Shown here one piece after another: positions 15,607 to 23,198 of a stretch of DNA of 24,551 nt. Under the pieces are notes generated by a model. The model was given only the letters and a program-made list of their open reading frames with translations, was not told the origin of the DNA and did not search any database. The stretch is from Aphodoplasma sp045541115 (GTDB lineage: Bacteria; Bacillota; Clostridia; UBA1381; UMGS1253), in contig JAZQIM010000010.1 of the NCBI GenBank assembly GCA_045541115.1, positions 1 through 24,551 of the forward strand, in the 5' to 3' direction. Each line of letters starts with the position of its first letter. The first letter of the stretch is position 1. The position numbers and the translations under genes are program-made.

Positions 15607-16524
15607 GTGAAGGATTTTATTAGCTTACACGATTGCTCAAAAGAGCAGATTGAAGATTTGATAAAGCTTGCAATAAAGCTTAAAAAAGAACTTAAGAGCG
15701 GAATTGCACACCCGATTCTAAAGGGAAAGACGCTTGGTATGATTTTTACAAAGTCGTCTACGCGTACACGCGTATCGTTTGAGGTCGGAATGACACAGCT
15801 CGGCGGATATCCGCTGTTTCTAAGCTCTGCCGACATACAGCTTGGTCGTGGAGAGACGATATATGATACGGCAAATGTGCTCTCAAGATATCTCGACGGC
15901 ATCATGATTCGTACATATGCACACACAGACGTTTTAGACCTTGCAAAATATTCTACAATTCCGATTATCAACGGCCTTACAGATTTGCTTCATCCATGCC
16001 AGGTGCTTGCAGATTTGCAAACGACATATGAACACAAGGGCAAGCTTGAGGGCTTAAAGATGGCATATCTTGGCGATGGCAACAATATGGCGCACTCAAT
16101 TTTATATGGATGCGCAAAGGTCGGAATGGATGTTGCGGTTGCGACGCCAAAAGATTATATGTGTGACGGCGAAGTTGTTGAAAATGCCAAGGCTGATGCA
16201 AAAAAGAGTGGTTCAAACGTTATCATAACGAATGACCCTGTTGAAGCAATTAAAAATGCTGATGTCGTTTATACTGATACATGGGTAAGCATGGGACAGG
16301 AGAGCGAAAAAGAGCAAAGACTCAAAATCTTTACGCCGTATCAGGTAAATAAGGAGCTTTTTGCTCATGCAAAGGACGATGCAATCTTTATGCATTGTTT
16401 GCCTGCATATCGCGGCTATGAAGTTACAGAAGATGTAATTGACGGAAAAAATTCAGTTATATTTGATGAGGCTGAAAACAGACTTCATGCACAAAAAGCT
16501 GTTATGGCAACATTTATGGCGTAG
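15607..16524 (+). CDS. argF: Ornithine carbamoyltransferase
   Basis: ArgF condenses ornithine with carbamoyl phosphate to citrulline. The 305-residue protein has the carbamoyl-phosphate motif SSTRTR at about 50-55, HPCQVLADLQT at about 129-139, the ornithine-binding SMG in DTWVSMGQE, and the HCLPAYRG catalytic Cys segment near residue 264. These separate it from aspartate carbamoyltransferase. The start codon is GTG, with AAGGAG about ten bases upstream. It follows argD and precedes the GNAT gene by 18 bases, so the three are probably one transcript. An arcA/arcC catabolic context is absent, which favours biosynthesis. Confidence 0.96.
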   Translation: MKDFISLHDCSKEQIEDLIKLAIKLKKELKSGIAHPILKGKTLGMIFTKSSTRTRVSFEVGMTQLGGYPLFLSSADIQLGRGETIYDTANVLSRYLDGIMIRTYAHTDVLDLAKYSTIPIINGLTDLLHPCQVLADLQTTYEHKGKLEGLKMAYLGDGNNMAHSILYGCAKVGMDVAVATPKDYMCDGEVVENAKADAKKSGSNVIITNDPVEAIKNADVVYTDTWVSMGQESEKEQRLKIFTPYQVNKELFAHAKDDAIFMHCLPAYRGYEVTEDVIDGKNSVIFDEAENRLHAQKAVMATFMA

Positions 16525-16542
16525 ACAGAAGGGAGAAAAACA

Positions 16543-17019
16543 ATGAATGTAGGATTTGAGGTGCGTGTTGCTACCTATGATGATATTGAAGCGATAGGAC
16601 AAATTACACATGAAGCTTTTCAAAAATATGCGCAAATGGTAGGAAACAACAATATACAGGCGCTTTGTGAGACGAAAGAGGATATAAAAAACGATATCGA
16701 TAATTCGCTGGTATTAGTAGCTTTTATGGATAATGTGCCTGTCGGAAGCGTGAGAGTCAAAGTTAATATGGAAGAAAAGACGGCATATCTGAGCCGTTTT
16801 GGTGTAAAGGTAAGCTCGCAAAATAACGGCGTTGGAAAGTCGCTTATGAATTTAGTCGATTTAAAGATGAAGGAAATGGGAATAAAAAAGCTTATGCTTC
16901 ACACCGGCGCAAAAGTTACATCGCTCGTACGCTTCTATTATGGCAGAGGTTTTTATATCGATTCTACTACAAAAGACAGAGGTTATATCCGTGCGCTTTT
17001 GTGTAAAGATTATGAGTAA
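16543..17019 (+). CDS. GNAT-family N-acetyltransferase
   Basis: The 158-residue protein has the GNAT fold: an N-terminal VRVATYDDIEAIGQI start, the beta4 strand AYLSRFGVKV, the acetyl-CoA loop QNNGVG at about residue 93-98 (fitting Q/RxxGxG/A), then LMLHTGAKVTSLVRFYYGRGFYI. The substrate cannot be deduced. Position directly behind argD-argF with a good ribosome site (AAGGGAG) raises the possibility that it is a short N-acetylglutamate synthase feeding the same pathway; that is inference from context only. It could equally be an unrelated amino-acid or antibiotic-type acetyltransferase. Confidence 0.85.
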   Translation: MNVGFEVRVATYDDIEAIGQITHEAFQKYAQMVGNNNIQALCETKEDIKNDIDNSLVLVAFMDNVPVGSVRVKVNMEEKTAYLSRFGVKVSSQNNGVGKSLMNLVDLKMKEMGIKKLMLHTGAKVTSLVRFYYGRGFYIDSTTKDRGYIRALLCKDYE

Positions 17020-17129
17020 AATAACGGTATGTTAACAATTTTTTCAATATATTGTATATATGTTAATGCGCAAACAAGATATAGATGCAATGATATATAT
17101 ATCTTAAAGAGCAAATTCCCTGCAAGATA

Positions 17130-17164
17130 TTGTTAATAATTAGGGCGTATGATACAATAGTATC
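17130..17164 (+). promoter_or_regulatory. Promoter with overlapping palindrome for the 58-residue gene
   Basis: TTGTTA (17130-17135), 17 bases, TACAAT (17153-17158) forms a fair promoter. The -10 lies inside the inverted repeat GATAC-AATA-GTATC (17151-17164), a possible operator. A separate hairpin (AAGATATA 17076-17083 / TATATCTT 17098-17105) lies further upstream. Confidence 0.5.
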
Positions 17165-17198
17165 ACGAAATATGACAAGAGGTGTGGGGGAAATTGTT

Positions 17199-17372
17199 AT
17201 GATGGAGAAGATAAAAGAGCTTCAAAAAAGTATGCGGGAAAAATTAGACAGAATAAAAAATAGCGAAGAGATTTCTTCAGAGATGAAAAATGACCCGCTC
17301 TTTACTAAGACGTGTGAGTGTTTTGATGTTTTATGTGAGATTACAAAGAAAAACGAAAATAAAAAGAAATAA
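17199..17372 (+). CDS. Hypothetical small charged protein (about 57 residues)
   Basis: I do not recognise a family. The ATG at 17199 (or the adjacent one at 17202) follows a GGGGGAA ribosome site, which makes these better starts than any upstream codon. The protein is strongly charged (KIKELQKSMREKLDRIKNSEE), predicted helical with a coiled-coil look, contains two Cys (CECFDVLC), and ends in a Lys-rich tail. It has its own promoter-like sequence and a strong terminator immediately after the stop, so it is probably a monocistronic gene between the arg operon and the cold-shock gene. Confidence 0.65.
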   Translation: MMEKIKELQKSMREKLDRIKNSEEISSEMKNDPLFTKTCECFDVLCEITKKNENKKK

Positions 17373-17407
17373 AAAAGTATCCGTGCTGCTTGCACGGATA
17401 CTTTTTT
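17371..17407. terminator. Strong bidirectional terminator
   Basis: AAAAAAGTATCCGTGC (17371-17386) and its exact complement GCACGGATACTTTTTT (17392-17407) form a 16-base-pair stem with a five-base loop. It ends the small gene on the + strand and can also stop transcripts from the cold-shock gene on the - strand. A small palindrome GGGCATTTGCCC follows at 17410-17421. The rest of the gap to 17556 shows nothing else. Confidence 0.95.
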
Positions 17408-17556
17408 AAAGGGCATTTGCCCGAATTATCCAAAACATTAAATTTTGACCATCTTGTGCGACGAAAAGTACGTCTAAAAAAGCTTCTTTAAAACCGATAC
17501 GCTATTTACGTCATTTATAAAGAAAATCTTTTTATATTTACAAAATCAGATGCCAA

Positions 17557-17757
17557 TTAAAGTTTTGTAACGTTAGCAGCCTGTGGGCCCTTTGCGCCAT
17601 CAATAACTTCAAATTCTACTGCGGCACCTTCATCAAGTGTCTTGTAGCCTTCGCCTTGGATTGCTGAAAAATGTACGAAGATATCCTCGCCGTTTTCGCT
17701 CTGAATAAAGCCGTAACCTTTTTCACTGTTGAACCATTTTACTGTACCTTTTTGCAT
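17557..17757 (-). CDS. csp: Cold-shock domain protein
   Basis: This 66-residue protein is a complete cold-shock domain: MQKGTVKWFNSEKGYGFI with RNP1 KGYGFI, then DIFVHF as RNP2, and the C-terminal GPQAANVTKL. Such proteins bind single-stranded RNA or DNA and melt RNA structures. GGAGG lies seven to eight bases before this ATG, deciding the start over upstream in-frame codons. It has its own promoter (17808-17836) and a 5' untranslated region of about 45 bases, shorter than the long cold-induced leaders of E. coli cspA, so induction by that mechanism is not evident. Confidence 0.97.
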   Translation of the reverse strand: MQKGTVKWFNSEKGYGFIQSENGEDIFVHFSAIQGEGYKTLDEGAAVEFEVIDGAKGPQAANVTKL

Positions 17758-17807
17758 TACTTTGTTCCTCCAAATCTTTTTTGCGCGTATCATTTGCGCT
17801 GTTCACT

Positions 17808-17836
17808 ATGATATCACACTTCGTAGTTATTGTCAA
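17808..17836 (-). promoter_or_regulatory. Promoter of the cold-shock gene
   Basis: TTGACA (17836-17831), 17 bases, TATCAT (17813-17808) on the - strand, about 50 bases before the start codon. The short leader contains GCGC...GCGC (GCGCAAATGATACGCGC), a weak hairpin. Confidence 0.8.
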
Positions 17837-17870
17837 CAGAATTTTGGAGAAAAATACATGTAAATCCATA

Positions 17871-18668
17871 TTAAATAAACTGCATTACGTTTTTGTTTGC
17901 TTTGGTTTTTACAAGCTCAACAGATGTGCCGAACTGCTCGGATAAATAACTTTCAAACAGCTCACACACAATAAATTCTGTGTCATAATGACCGACGTCA
18001 ATGATGTTCATGCCATTTTCCACGCAGCTGCGGATTTGCGAATATTTATAATCGCCCGTAATAAACACATCGGCATTTGCATCAAGAGCTGCTCCGATAA
18101 GAGATGTTCCGCCGCCGGTATTTAGCGCGATTTTGTTTATATATGCATTCGCATCGCCGCTGTAGCGCAGATAATCGACGCCAAGCACTTGTTTAATCTG
18201 ATTTGCAAGCTCGCCAAGAGTAATTGGGGCGGTGGCATTTCCAACGCGCCCTATTCCCTCGCCTTCATCGTTTGTGTATTCTAAAACGCGAACGTCATTT
18301 AGGCAAAGCTTTTCTGCGAGCAAATCATTAAGTCCGCCTTTTGCGATGTCGAGATTTGTGTGTGCGGCATAAAACGAGATGTTGTTTTTTATAAGTGCGC
18401 GCAAAAGTCTGCCTGTAGGTGTTTGCTCGGTAATTTTATTTACAGGCTTAAACATGATCGGGTGATGCGACACAATCATCTGTGCGCCAAGCTCTACAGC
18501 CTCGTTTACAACGCCCATATCAAGATCGAGCGTTAAAAGGATTTTCTTTACGCTTTGCTCTTCGTCGCCGCATAAAAGGCCCACATTGTCCCAGTCATAC
18601 GCAAGGCTTTTTGGCGCGAGCCTTTCTATAACTGAAGCGACATCCTTACATTTTAAAGTTGTACTCAT
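17871..18668 (-). CDS. Nif3-like dinuclear metal centre protein (DUF34)
   Basis: The 265-residue protein matches the Nif3/DUF34 family. Metal-ligand segments are SHHPIMF (about 68-74), HTNLD (about 103-107) and C-terminal GHYDTE. LAYDWDNVGLLCG at the N-terminus and TGDYKYSQ before the C-terminal motif are also typical. Family members are annotated GTP cyclohydrolase I type 2-like, but the physiological reaction is unsettled. It is the short form, without the inserted domain that makes B. subtilis YqfO about 370 residues. The ATG at 18668 follows AGGAAG; an extension of 11 codons lacks a ribosome site. It follows trmK by 38 bases, a pairing common in Firmicutes. Confidence 0.93.
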   Translation of the reverse strand: MSTTLKCKDVASVIERLAPKSLAYDWDNVGLLCGDEEQSVKKILLTLDLDMGVVNEAVELGAQMIVSHHPIMFKPVNKITEQTPTGRLLRALIKNNISFYAAHTNLDIAKGGLNDLLAEKLCLNDVRVLEYTNDEGEGIGRVGNATAPITLGELANQIKQVLGVDYLRYSGDANAYINKIALNTGGGTSLIGAALDANADVFITGDYKYSQIRSCVENGMNIIDVGHYDTEFIVCELFESYLSEQFGTSVELVKTKANKNVMQFI

Positions 18669-18706
18669 AATTATCTTCCTTCCGCCAAAATATATCGGCA
18701 AAAATT

Positions 18707-19411
18707 TTATTCATCAAACTTATCAAGCTCTAAAAGCAATTTTTCGTAGTAGTCTGTGTTGCAAAGTCGTGTTTTCGATTTTTTCATTCCCTCAAGAGCG
18801 CTTGAAATAAGCTGCTTTTGTTTTTTCAGATACGGAATGTACAGTTCTCCTTTATCGTGGCGAAGCGCAGGACTTATGTAGCAATCCGCATCGCAATAGC
18901 CTTGTGTTTTTCCGCTCTTCGCGCAAATTATTGTGTAGATGCGCCTGTCCTCGCGCACAAGAACTTCTTTTTCTATAATAAAGTCGTTTTCATAAAGATA
19001 TTTTCTTACTTCGTCAGCAGAGCTCATAGGCTGAAGCAAAAGAAAGTCAGCCTTTTTTGCAATCGCATAGCCCTGTGACAAAATCTCGCAAATAACATTT
19101 GCGCCCATGCCTGCAATTACAATGGCATCAGCCTCACCTTCTTTTAGCGGCAAAAGACCTGCGCCAAGACGTAAATCAATACGCTTACACATACCAAAGC
19201 GTTCTACGTTACGCCGCGCTCTTTCAAGCGGACCTTCGCTTATATCGCAGGCAATAATTTTTTTTGATATGTCTTTTCTTGCGAGCAATATCGGAAGATA
19301 CGCGTGGTCACAGCCGATGTCTGCCACACATACGGGCGAGTCTAAAAGATTTAACAAGGCGTTAAGTCTGGGCGTTGTGTGACACGCTAAAAATTGTTTG
19401 TCATTTGTCAT
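18707..19411 (-). CDS. trmK: tRNA (adenine(22)-N(1))-methyltransferase TrmK
   Basis: TrmK methylates N1 of A22 in the D-loop of tRNAs, using S-adenosylmethionine. The 234-residue protein has the Rossmann-fold SAM motif ADIGCDHAYLP at residues 30-40, IIACDISEGPLERARRN next, and IAGMGANVICEIL corresponding to the family's GMGG motif. A C-terminal helical segment follows. The ATG at 19411 is preceded by GGGGG at about six bases. It starts 27 bases after the mnmE stop in the same direction, so it is probably the middle gene of mnmE-trmK-nif3. Confidence 0.93.
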   Translation of the reverse strand: MTNDKQFLACHTTPRLNALLNLLDSPVCVADIGCDHAYLPILLARKDISKKIIACDISEGPLERARRNVERFGMCKRIDLRLGAGLLPLKEGEADAIVIAGMGANVICEILSQGYAIAKKADFLLLQPMSSADEVRKYLYENDFIIEKEVLVREDRRIYTIICAKSGKTQGYCDADCYISPALRHDKGELYIPYLKKQKQLISSALEGMKKSKTRLCNTDYYEKLLLELDKFDE

Positions 19412-19438
19412 AATATCCCCCACACAAATTGTATGTAA

Positions 19439-20815
19439 TTATTTGCCTACACAAAAGTGCTCAAAAATTTTATCGACAATGTCGACGCTTACTGTTGCGC
19501 CTGTTATGAGTCCAAGATGCTCAAGCGCTGATGATACGTCGATTGTGCACATATCCATAGGCATACCACAATTGAGCGTGTCAAGTGCGGCGCATAGCGA
19601 GTTTTTTGCTTCGTTAAGTGCTTCTGCATGGCGCATATTTGAAACAAGCGATGATGACGATGTTATAGCGCCGAGGTTATACATCTCGCTAACCGTATTC
19701 ATAAGCTCATCAATGCCCTCGCCTGTTTTTGTGCTTATGTTTACGATTGATGAGCCGCTTGATAACTTTTCAAGCTCGCTTGTATCGATTTTTTGCTCTA
19801 AATCGGATTTATTTATTACGATTATACGTTTTTTATTCTCTGTAAGAAGAAGGATTTCTTTGTCTTCATCTGTTATTGCAGAGGCGTTATCAAAAAGGAC
19901 GAAAACAACATCTGCACCCTTTATGCAGTCCTTGCTTCTGTCGACGCCTATTTTTTCTACATCGTCGCCGGCATCACGTATACCTGCAGTATCAAAAAGA
20001 CGAAGAGTAACGCCGTCTAGGGTAATGCTCTGCTCAATAATGTCACGCGTTGTGCCTTCAATATCGGTTACAATTGCGCGCTGTGAGTTTGAAAGAGCGT
20101 TCAACAAAGACGATTTGCCGACATTAGGCCTTCCCGAAAGGACGCACGCTATTCCTTCCTTTGCGATGCGGCCACTCTCGGCACTGTTAAGCAAGGAAGA
20201 ACACATATCAATGGCGTTTGTAAGCGTTTTACGAAGAGAGTCTTCGCTTAAATCAGCAATATCATCATCGGGATAGTCAACCTGCGCGGCAAATTGTGCC
20301 GATACATACAAAAGCGGCTCGCGAATTTTTTCGATTTCATACAAAAGACCGCCGTCGAGTCTGTGCAGCGCATTTGATAATGACGCGTCGCTGTCGGCGT
20401 GAATTACATCGATTACTGCCTCGGCTCGCGAAAGGTCAATTCGTCCGTTTAGAAAGGCACGCTTTGTAAATTCGCCTGCTTGCGCCATTCTTGCGCCTGC
20501 ATTAAGTGCACACGAAAGAACCTTTTGTAAAATGAGCGGCGAGCCATGCGTCGAAATTTCGACGGTATCTTCAGCCGTAAATGTTCGCGGCGCGCGCATA
20601 ATGCTTACCATTACTTCGTCGACAACTTTATTCGATGAATCCACAATATGACCGTATTTAATCGTATGTGTCGGGGCTGATGCAATCGTTTTTTTATCTG
20701 CGCCCACAAAAATTTTATCGGCTATTTTAAATGCATCATTTCCGCTTATGCGAATAACGCCGATTGAGCCGATTCCGACAGGCGTAGCAATTGCGGCAAT
20801 TGTATCAGTGTGCAT
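19439..20815 (-). CDS. mnmE: tRNA modification GTPase MnmE
   Basis: MnmE, with MnmG, installs the carboxymethylaminomethyl-type modification at wobble U34 of certain tRNAs. The 458-residue length is typical. The N-terminal tetrahydrofolate-binding domain begins TIAAIATPVGIGSIGVIRISG and includes the STHGSPLILQ segment. The inserted G domain carries GRPNVGKS at 228-235, EGTTRD, DTAGIRD and NKSD. The C-terminal CVGK matches the catalytic C(I/V/L)GK ending. The partner mnmG, usually next in Firmicutes, is not adjacent; trmK and the Nif3 gene follow instead. Confidence 0.98.
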   Translation of the reverse strand: MHTDTIAAIATPVGIGSIGVIRISGNDAFKIADKIFVGADKKTIASAPTHTIKYGHIVDSSNKVVDEVMVSIMRAPRTFTAEDTVEISTHGSPLILQKVLSCALNAGARMAQAGEFTKRAFLNGRIDLSRAEAVIDVIHADSDASLSNALHRLDGGLLYEIEKIREPLLYVSAQFAAQVDYPDDDIADLSEDSLRKTLTNAIDMCSSLLNSAESGRIAKEGIACVLSGRPNVGKSSLLNALSNSQRAIVTDIEGTTRDIIEQSITLDGVTLRLFDTAGIRDAGDDVEKIGVDRSKDCIKGADVVFVLFDNASAITDEDKEILLLTENKKRIIVINKSDLEQKIDTSELEKLSSGSSIVNISTKTGEGIDELMNTVSEMYNLGAITSSSSLVSNMRHAEALNEAKNSLCAALDTLNCGMPMDMCTIDVSSALEHLGLITGATVSVDIVDKIFEHFCVGK

Positions 20816-20839
20816 AATAAAAACCTCCGTGACTAAAAT

Positions 20840-20862
20840 ACCCGCACCAAACAGGTACGGGT
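20840..20862 (-). terminator. Hairpin between jag and mnmE, possible weak terminator
   Basis: On the - strand ACCCGTACC and GGTGCGGGT form nine pairs (one G-U) around TGTTT, followed by ATTTTAG. It lies about eight bases after the jag stop and 25 before the mnmE start. The short U tract suggests a leaky terminator or mRNA processing element that lowers mnmE expression. Confidence 0.6.
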
Positions 20863-20869
20863 AATGAGA

Positions 20870-21526
20870 TTAGAGTCTTTTTCCTCGTGTGTCACTCTTT
20901 AGCGCAACGACAACCTTACGGTTTGGGTCTTCGCCAATAGAGTATGTATGAACGAGCTCGTGGTCCTGTAAGGACGCGTGGATTATTCGTCTTTCATACG
21001 GATTCATAGGCTCAAAAGTATGGCGTCTGCCTGTTTTTACAACCTTGTCTGCGATACGTGCTGATAGTGCATGTAGTGCATCCTGGCGTTTTGCGCGGTA
21101 ATTTTCCGTATCAATTGATACCTTTTTATATGCGCCGCCGACACGGTTTGCAACAAGGCTTGTAAGATACTGTATAGCATCGAGAGTATCGCCTCTTTTT
21201 CCGATTACTATACCCATATCGTCGCCTATAAGATTAATATTAAGAGAATCGTCATCTTCTGTAATATCAAGATCTACTTTCATGCCCATAGCAAAAAAGA
21301 GATTATTTAAAAAATCTTCAGCAATGTCTTTTGCGCCCGCTTTAACCGTTACAGCAACGCGCGCTTCCTTTGAACCCAGAATTCCAAAAAGTCCTTTTGT
21401 GCCTTCGTCAAGAATTTCAATTTCAACCATATCTTTTGTAACGCCAAGCTCATTTAATGCAAGCTCGATGGCTTCATCTGTGCTTTTTGCGGTCTTTTCT
21501 ATTCTTTTTGATTGTGTCGATAACAA
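20870..21526 (-). CDS. khpB: RNA-binding protein Jag (KhpB)
   Basis: Jag/KhpB is an RNA-binding protein that works with KhpA in post-transcriptional control of cell elongation. The 218-residue protein has an N-terminal Jag_N domain ending in KGLFGILGSKEARVAV (about 44-59), a KH domain with the GKRG loop (VIGKRGDTLDAIQYLTSLVANR), and a C-terminal R3H domain with NPYERRIIHASLQD. The start is a TTG at 21526, supported by a perfect AGGAGG nine bases upstream; no ATG occurs before residue 33. This start lies inside the end of yidC, giving a 53-base overlap and probable translational coupling. Confidence 0.93.
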   Translation of the reverse strand: MLSTQSKRIEKTAKSTDEAIELALNELGVTKDMVEIEILDEGTKGLFGILGSKEARVAVTVKAGAKDIAEDFLNNLFFAMGMKVDLDITEDDDSLNINLIGDDMGIVIGKRGDTLDAIQYLTSLVANRVGGAYKKVSIDTENYRAKRQDALHALSARIADKVVKTGRRHTFEPMNPYERRIIHASLQDHELVHTYSIGEDPNRKVVVALKSDTRGKRL

Positions 21527-22472
21527 CTGAATTCTCCTCCTTCTTTTTAAAGTAGCGCATTGTAAAATGCTGTTGAATTAGCTGAACAATGTTTGAAACA
21601 ATCCAGTATAAGCCGATACCCGAAGGCAACGAAAATGCAAAGACTACCGACAAAATCGGCATCATAAGCATCATTGATTGACTCATAGAAGCGGCGCCAT
21701 CGGCAGAAGAGCCATTTGCCACGCTTGTCTGAGGGTTGTTTGCCGAGCTAACCTTGCTGATAGCCCATGCAGAAAGTCCCGACAGTATCGGTATAAGTAA
21801 AAGCGGAAGCGTCTCTAAAAGTGACGGAGAAATCCTTCCCATCAAGAGATTTAGCAAAGGAGATACCGCTTCCTTTGGATATTTCGATAAATCGAGGCCC
21901 AAAAAGTTAAAGTTTATTATCCAATCGTTAAATTTTGCAAACACAGGGTTTGATGCAAAATTACTCATTTCAATCTGAAACCTGTTTGCGAGCTGCTCCA
22001 TCGTCATCGTCGTAAAGCCATTTGGCACTGCAGACAAGTCGGGCGTATTTGCAACGATTTGCTGCATTTCGATAACCTTGTTAATATTTTCGGGCAAATT
22101 AAAGTTTACACCGAGCATAAAGGAAAGTGGCTTTTGTATAACATGATACAATCCTATGATAATCGGGAATTGTAAAAAAGTCGGAAGACAACCACTTGCC
22201 GGATTTGCACCGTTTGCCCTATACAGCTCCATCATTTCCTTGTTGAGCTTTTCTTTGTCATTTGCATACTTTCTTTGAAGCTCCTGAAGCTGTGGCGCCA
22301 GCTTTTGCTGCTTTGCCATCGATTTTTGTGATTTTAAGTTAAGCGGAAGAATTAAAAGCTTAATCAAAATCGTAAAAATTATGATAGCGGCACCGTAATT
22401 TTGAACAAGGCTGTATATAAGCTCAAGAATAAAGCCCATAGGCTTAACGATTAGCCATGTAAAAATATTCAT
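21474..22472 (-). CDS. yidC: Membrane protein insertase YidC
   Basis: YidC inserts and folds membrane proteins, alone or with SecYEG. The 332-residue protein has hydrophobic segments at about 5-25, 27-45, 95-118, 200-225 and 270-300, fitting the five-helix Gram-positive form. The first core helix reads FTILIKLLILPL, where the hydrophilic-groove position often filled by Arg is Lys. A cytosolic coiled hairpin (MAKQQKLAPQLQELQRKY) follows. The C-terminal tail is short and basic (KKNRKDRKKHR). No lipoprotein Cys is seen at the start. It lies between yidD and jag, and the jag start is embedded in its last 53 bases. Confidence 0.95.
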   Translation of the reverse strand: MNIFTWLIVKPMGFILELIYSLVQNYGAAIIIFTILIKLLILPLNLKSQKSMAKQQKLAPQLQELQRKYANDKEKLNKEMMELYRANGANPASGCLPTFLQFPIIIGLYHVIQKPLSFMLGVNFNLPENINKVIEMQQIVANTPDLSAVPNGFTTMTMEQLANRFQIEMSNFASNPVFAKFNDWIINFNFLGLDLSKYPKEAVSPLLNLLMGRISPSLLETLPLLLIPILSGLSAWAISKVSSANNPQTSVANGSSADGAASMSQSMMLMMPILSVVFAFSLPSGIGLYWIVSNIVQLIQQHFTMRYFKKKEENSVVIDTIKKNRKDRKKHR

Positions 22473-22507
22473 GTTTATTTCTCCTCATAAGAAAATCAAA
22501 GCGTGAT

Positions 22508-22720
22508 TTATTTAAGCGGGTCATAGCCACCGGGGCTAAACGGATTACAGCGTAGTATGCGCCAGAGCGCAAGTGCCCCACCGCGCAAAGCGCCGTATTT
22601 TTCTATTGCCTCGTATGCGTACACAGAGCACGTCGGATAAAATCTGCAGCATGCCTTTTTCTTTAGAGGCGAAATATGCTTTTGATACGCACATATAAGA
22701 CGGAGCATAAGCTTTTTCAT
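22508..22720 (-). CDS. yidD: Membrane protein insertion efficiency factor YidD
   Basis: YidD is a small membrane-associated protein thought to assist YidC. The 70-residue form begins MKKLMLRLICAYQKHISPL and contains the family core CCRFYPTCSVYAYEAIEKYG and RILRCNPFSPGGYDP. I chose the ATG at 22720 because MKKL...YQ is the usual family start; an in-frame ATG at 22738 is possible and neither has a strong ribosome site. It lies 34 bases after rnpA and 35 before yidC, the standard order rpmH-rnpA-yidD-yidC-jag. Confidence 0.94.
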   Translation of the reverse strand: MKKLMLRLICAYQKHISPLKKKACCRFYPTCSVYAYEAIEKYGALRGGALALWRILRCNPFSPGGYDPLK

Positions 22721-22754
22721 AAAAATCACACTTTTCATTTTTGCGGACGCTGTG

Positions 22755-23108
22755 TTAATTATCCGCTTTTTCAGAAGCAATTATTCTGCTTTTCTTTAAA
22801 AGATATTTCATGTCAGATTTGATTGATAAAAAGGGCGCACCCGCCGCCTTGCCGCGCGCGACTATAACGATGTTATAGCCGAGCGACATTTCGCTTTCAT
22901 AAAGACGGTAGCACTCCCTTATGAGCCGTCTGACTCTGTTACGCGTAACTGCGTTTCCGAGCTTTTTTGTGACGGTGATACCGAGTGTATTTTCTTTTTT
23001 TGGTGTTTTCTTATAATAGATTACAAGATATCCCGCGGCAATCGAGTTTCCCTTTTTATAAAGGTATTTAAAATCGCGGTTATACTTCATGGATAAGGTA
23101 TTATTCAA
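22755..23108 (-). CDS. rnpA: Ribonuclease P protein component
   Basis: RnpA is the protein subunit that helps the RNase P RNA cleave tRNA 5' leaders. The 117-residue protein has the central cleft helix with KKLGNAVTRNRVRRLIRECYR, the family's RNR signature, and the N-terminal MKYNRDFKYLYKKGNS segment. The TTG at 23108 is preferred: it yields the N-terminus seen in relatives (xxxTLS-K-NRDF) and has GGTGAT about five bases upstream, while the first ATG (23090) lacks a ribosome site. It is separated from rpmH by 90 bases that include a terminator-like hairpin. Confidence 0.93.
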   Translation of the reverse strand: MNNTLSMKYNRDFKYLYKKGNSIAAGYLVIYYKKTPKKENTLGITVTKKLGNAVTRNRVRRLIRECYRLYESEMSLGYNIVIVARGKAAGAPFLSIKSDMKYLLKKSRIIASEKADN

Positions 23109-23172
23109 TCCAAATCACCGTCCGCTCGCGCGTGCGCTGTCAAAAACGCAAAATTGACACAAAAATCTTCCT

Positions 23173-23196
23173 AAAAGAAAAGACCACCAAGTGGCC
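23173..23196 (-). terminator. Intrinsic terminator after rpmH
   Basis: On the - strand GGCCAC-TTG-GTGGTC forms a six-pair stem (one G-U) followed by TTTTCTTTT, starting two bases after the rpmH stop. It would end most rpmH transcripts and allow only part to continue into rnpA, fitting the far greater need for L34. Confidence 0.75.
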
Positions 23197-23198
23197 TT

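Noticed and set aside
19398..20276. A 292-residue + strand frame opposite mnmE
   Set aside because: It lies antisense to the MnmE G domain, is Ser-rich, and has no family signature; a mirror frame.
21474..22472. Lys instead of Arg in the YidC hydrophilic groove as a functional oddity
   Set aside because: A positive charge is retained and Lys is, to my knowledge, found at this position in other clostridial YidC proteins, so it is unlikely to be meaningful alone.
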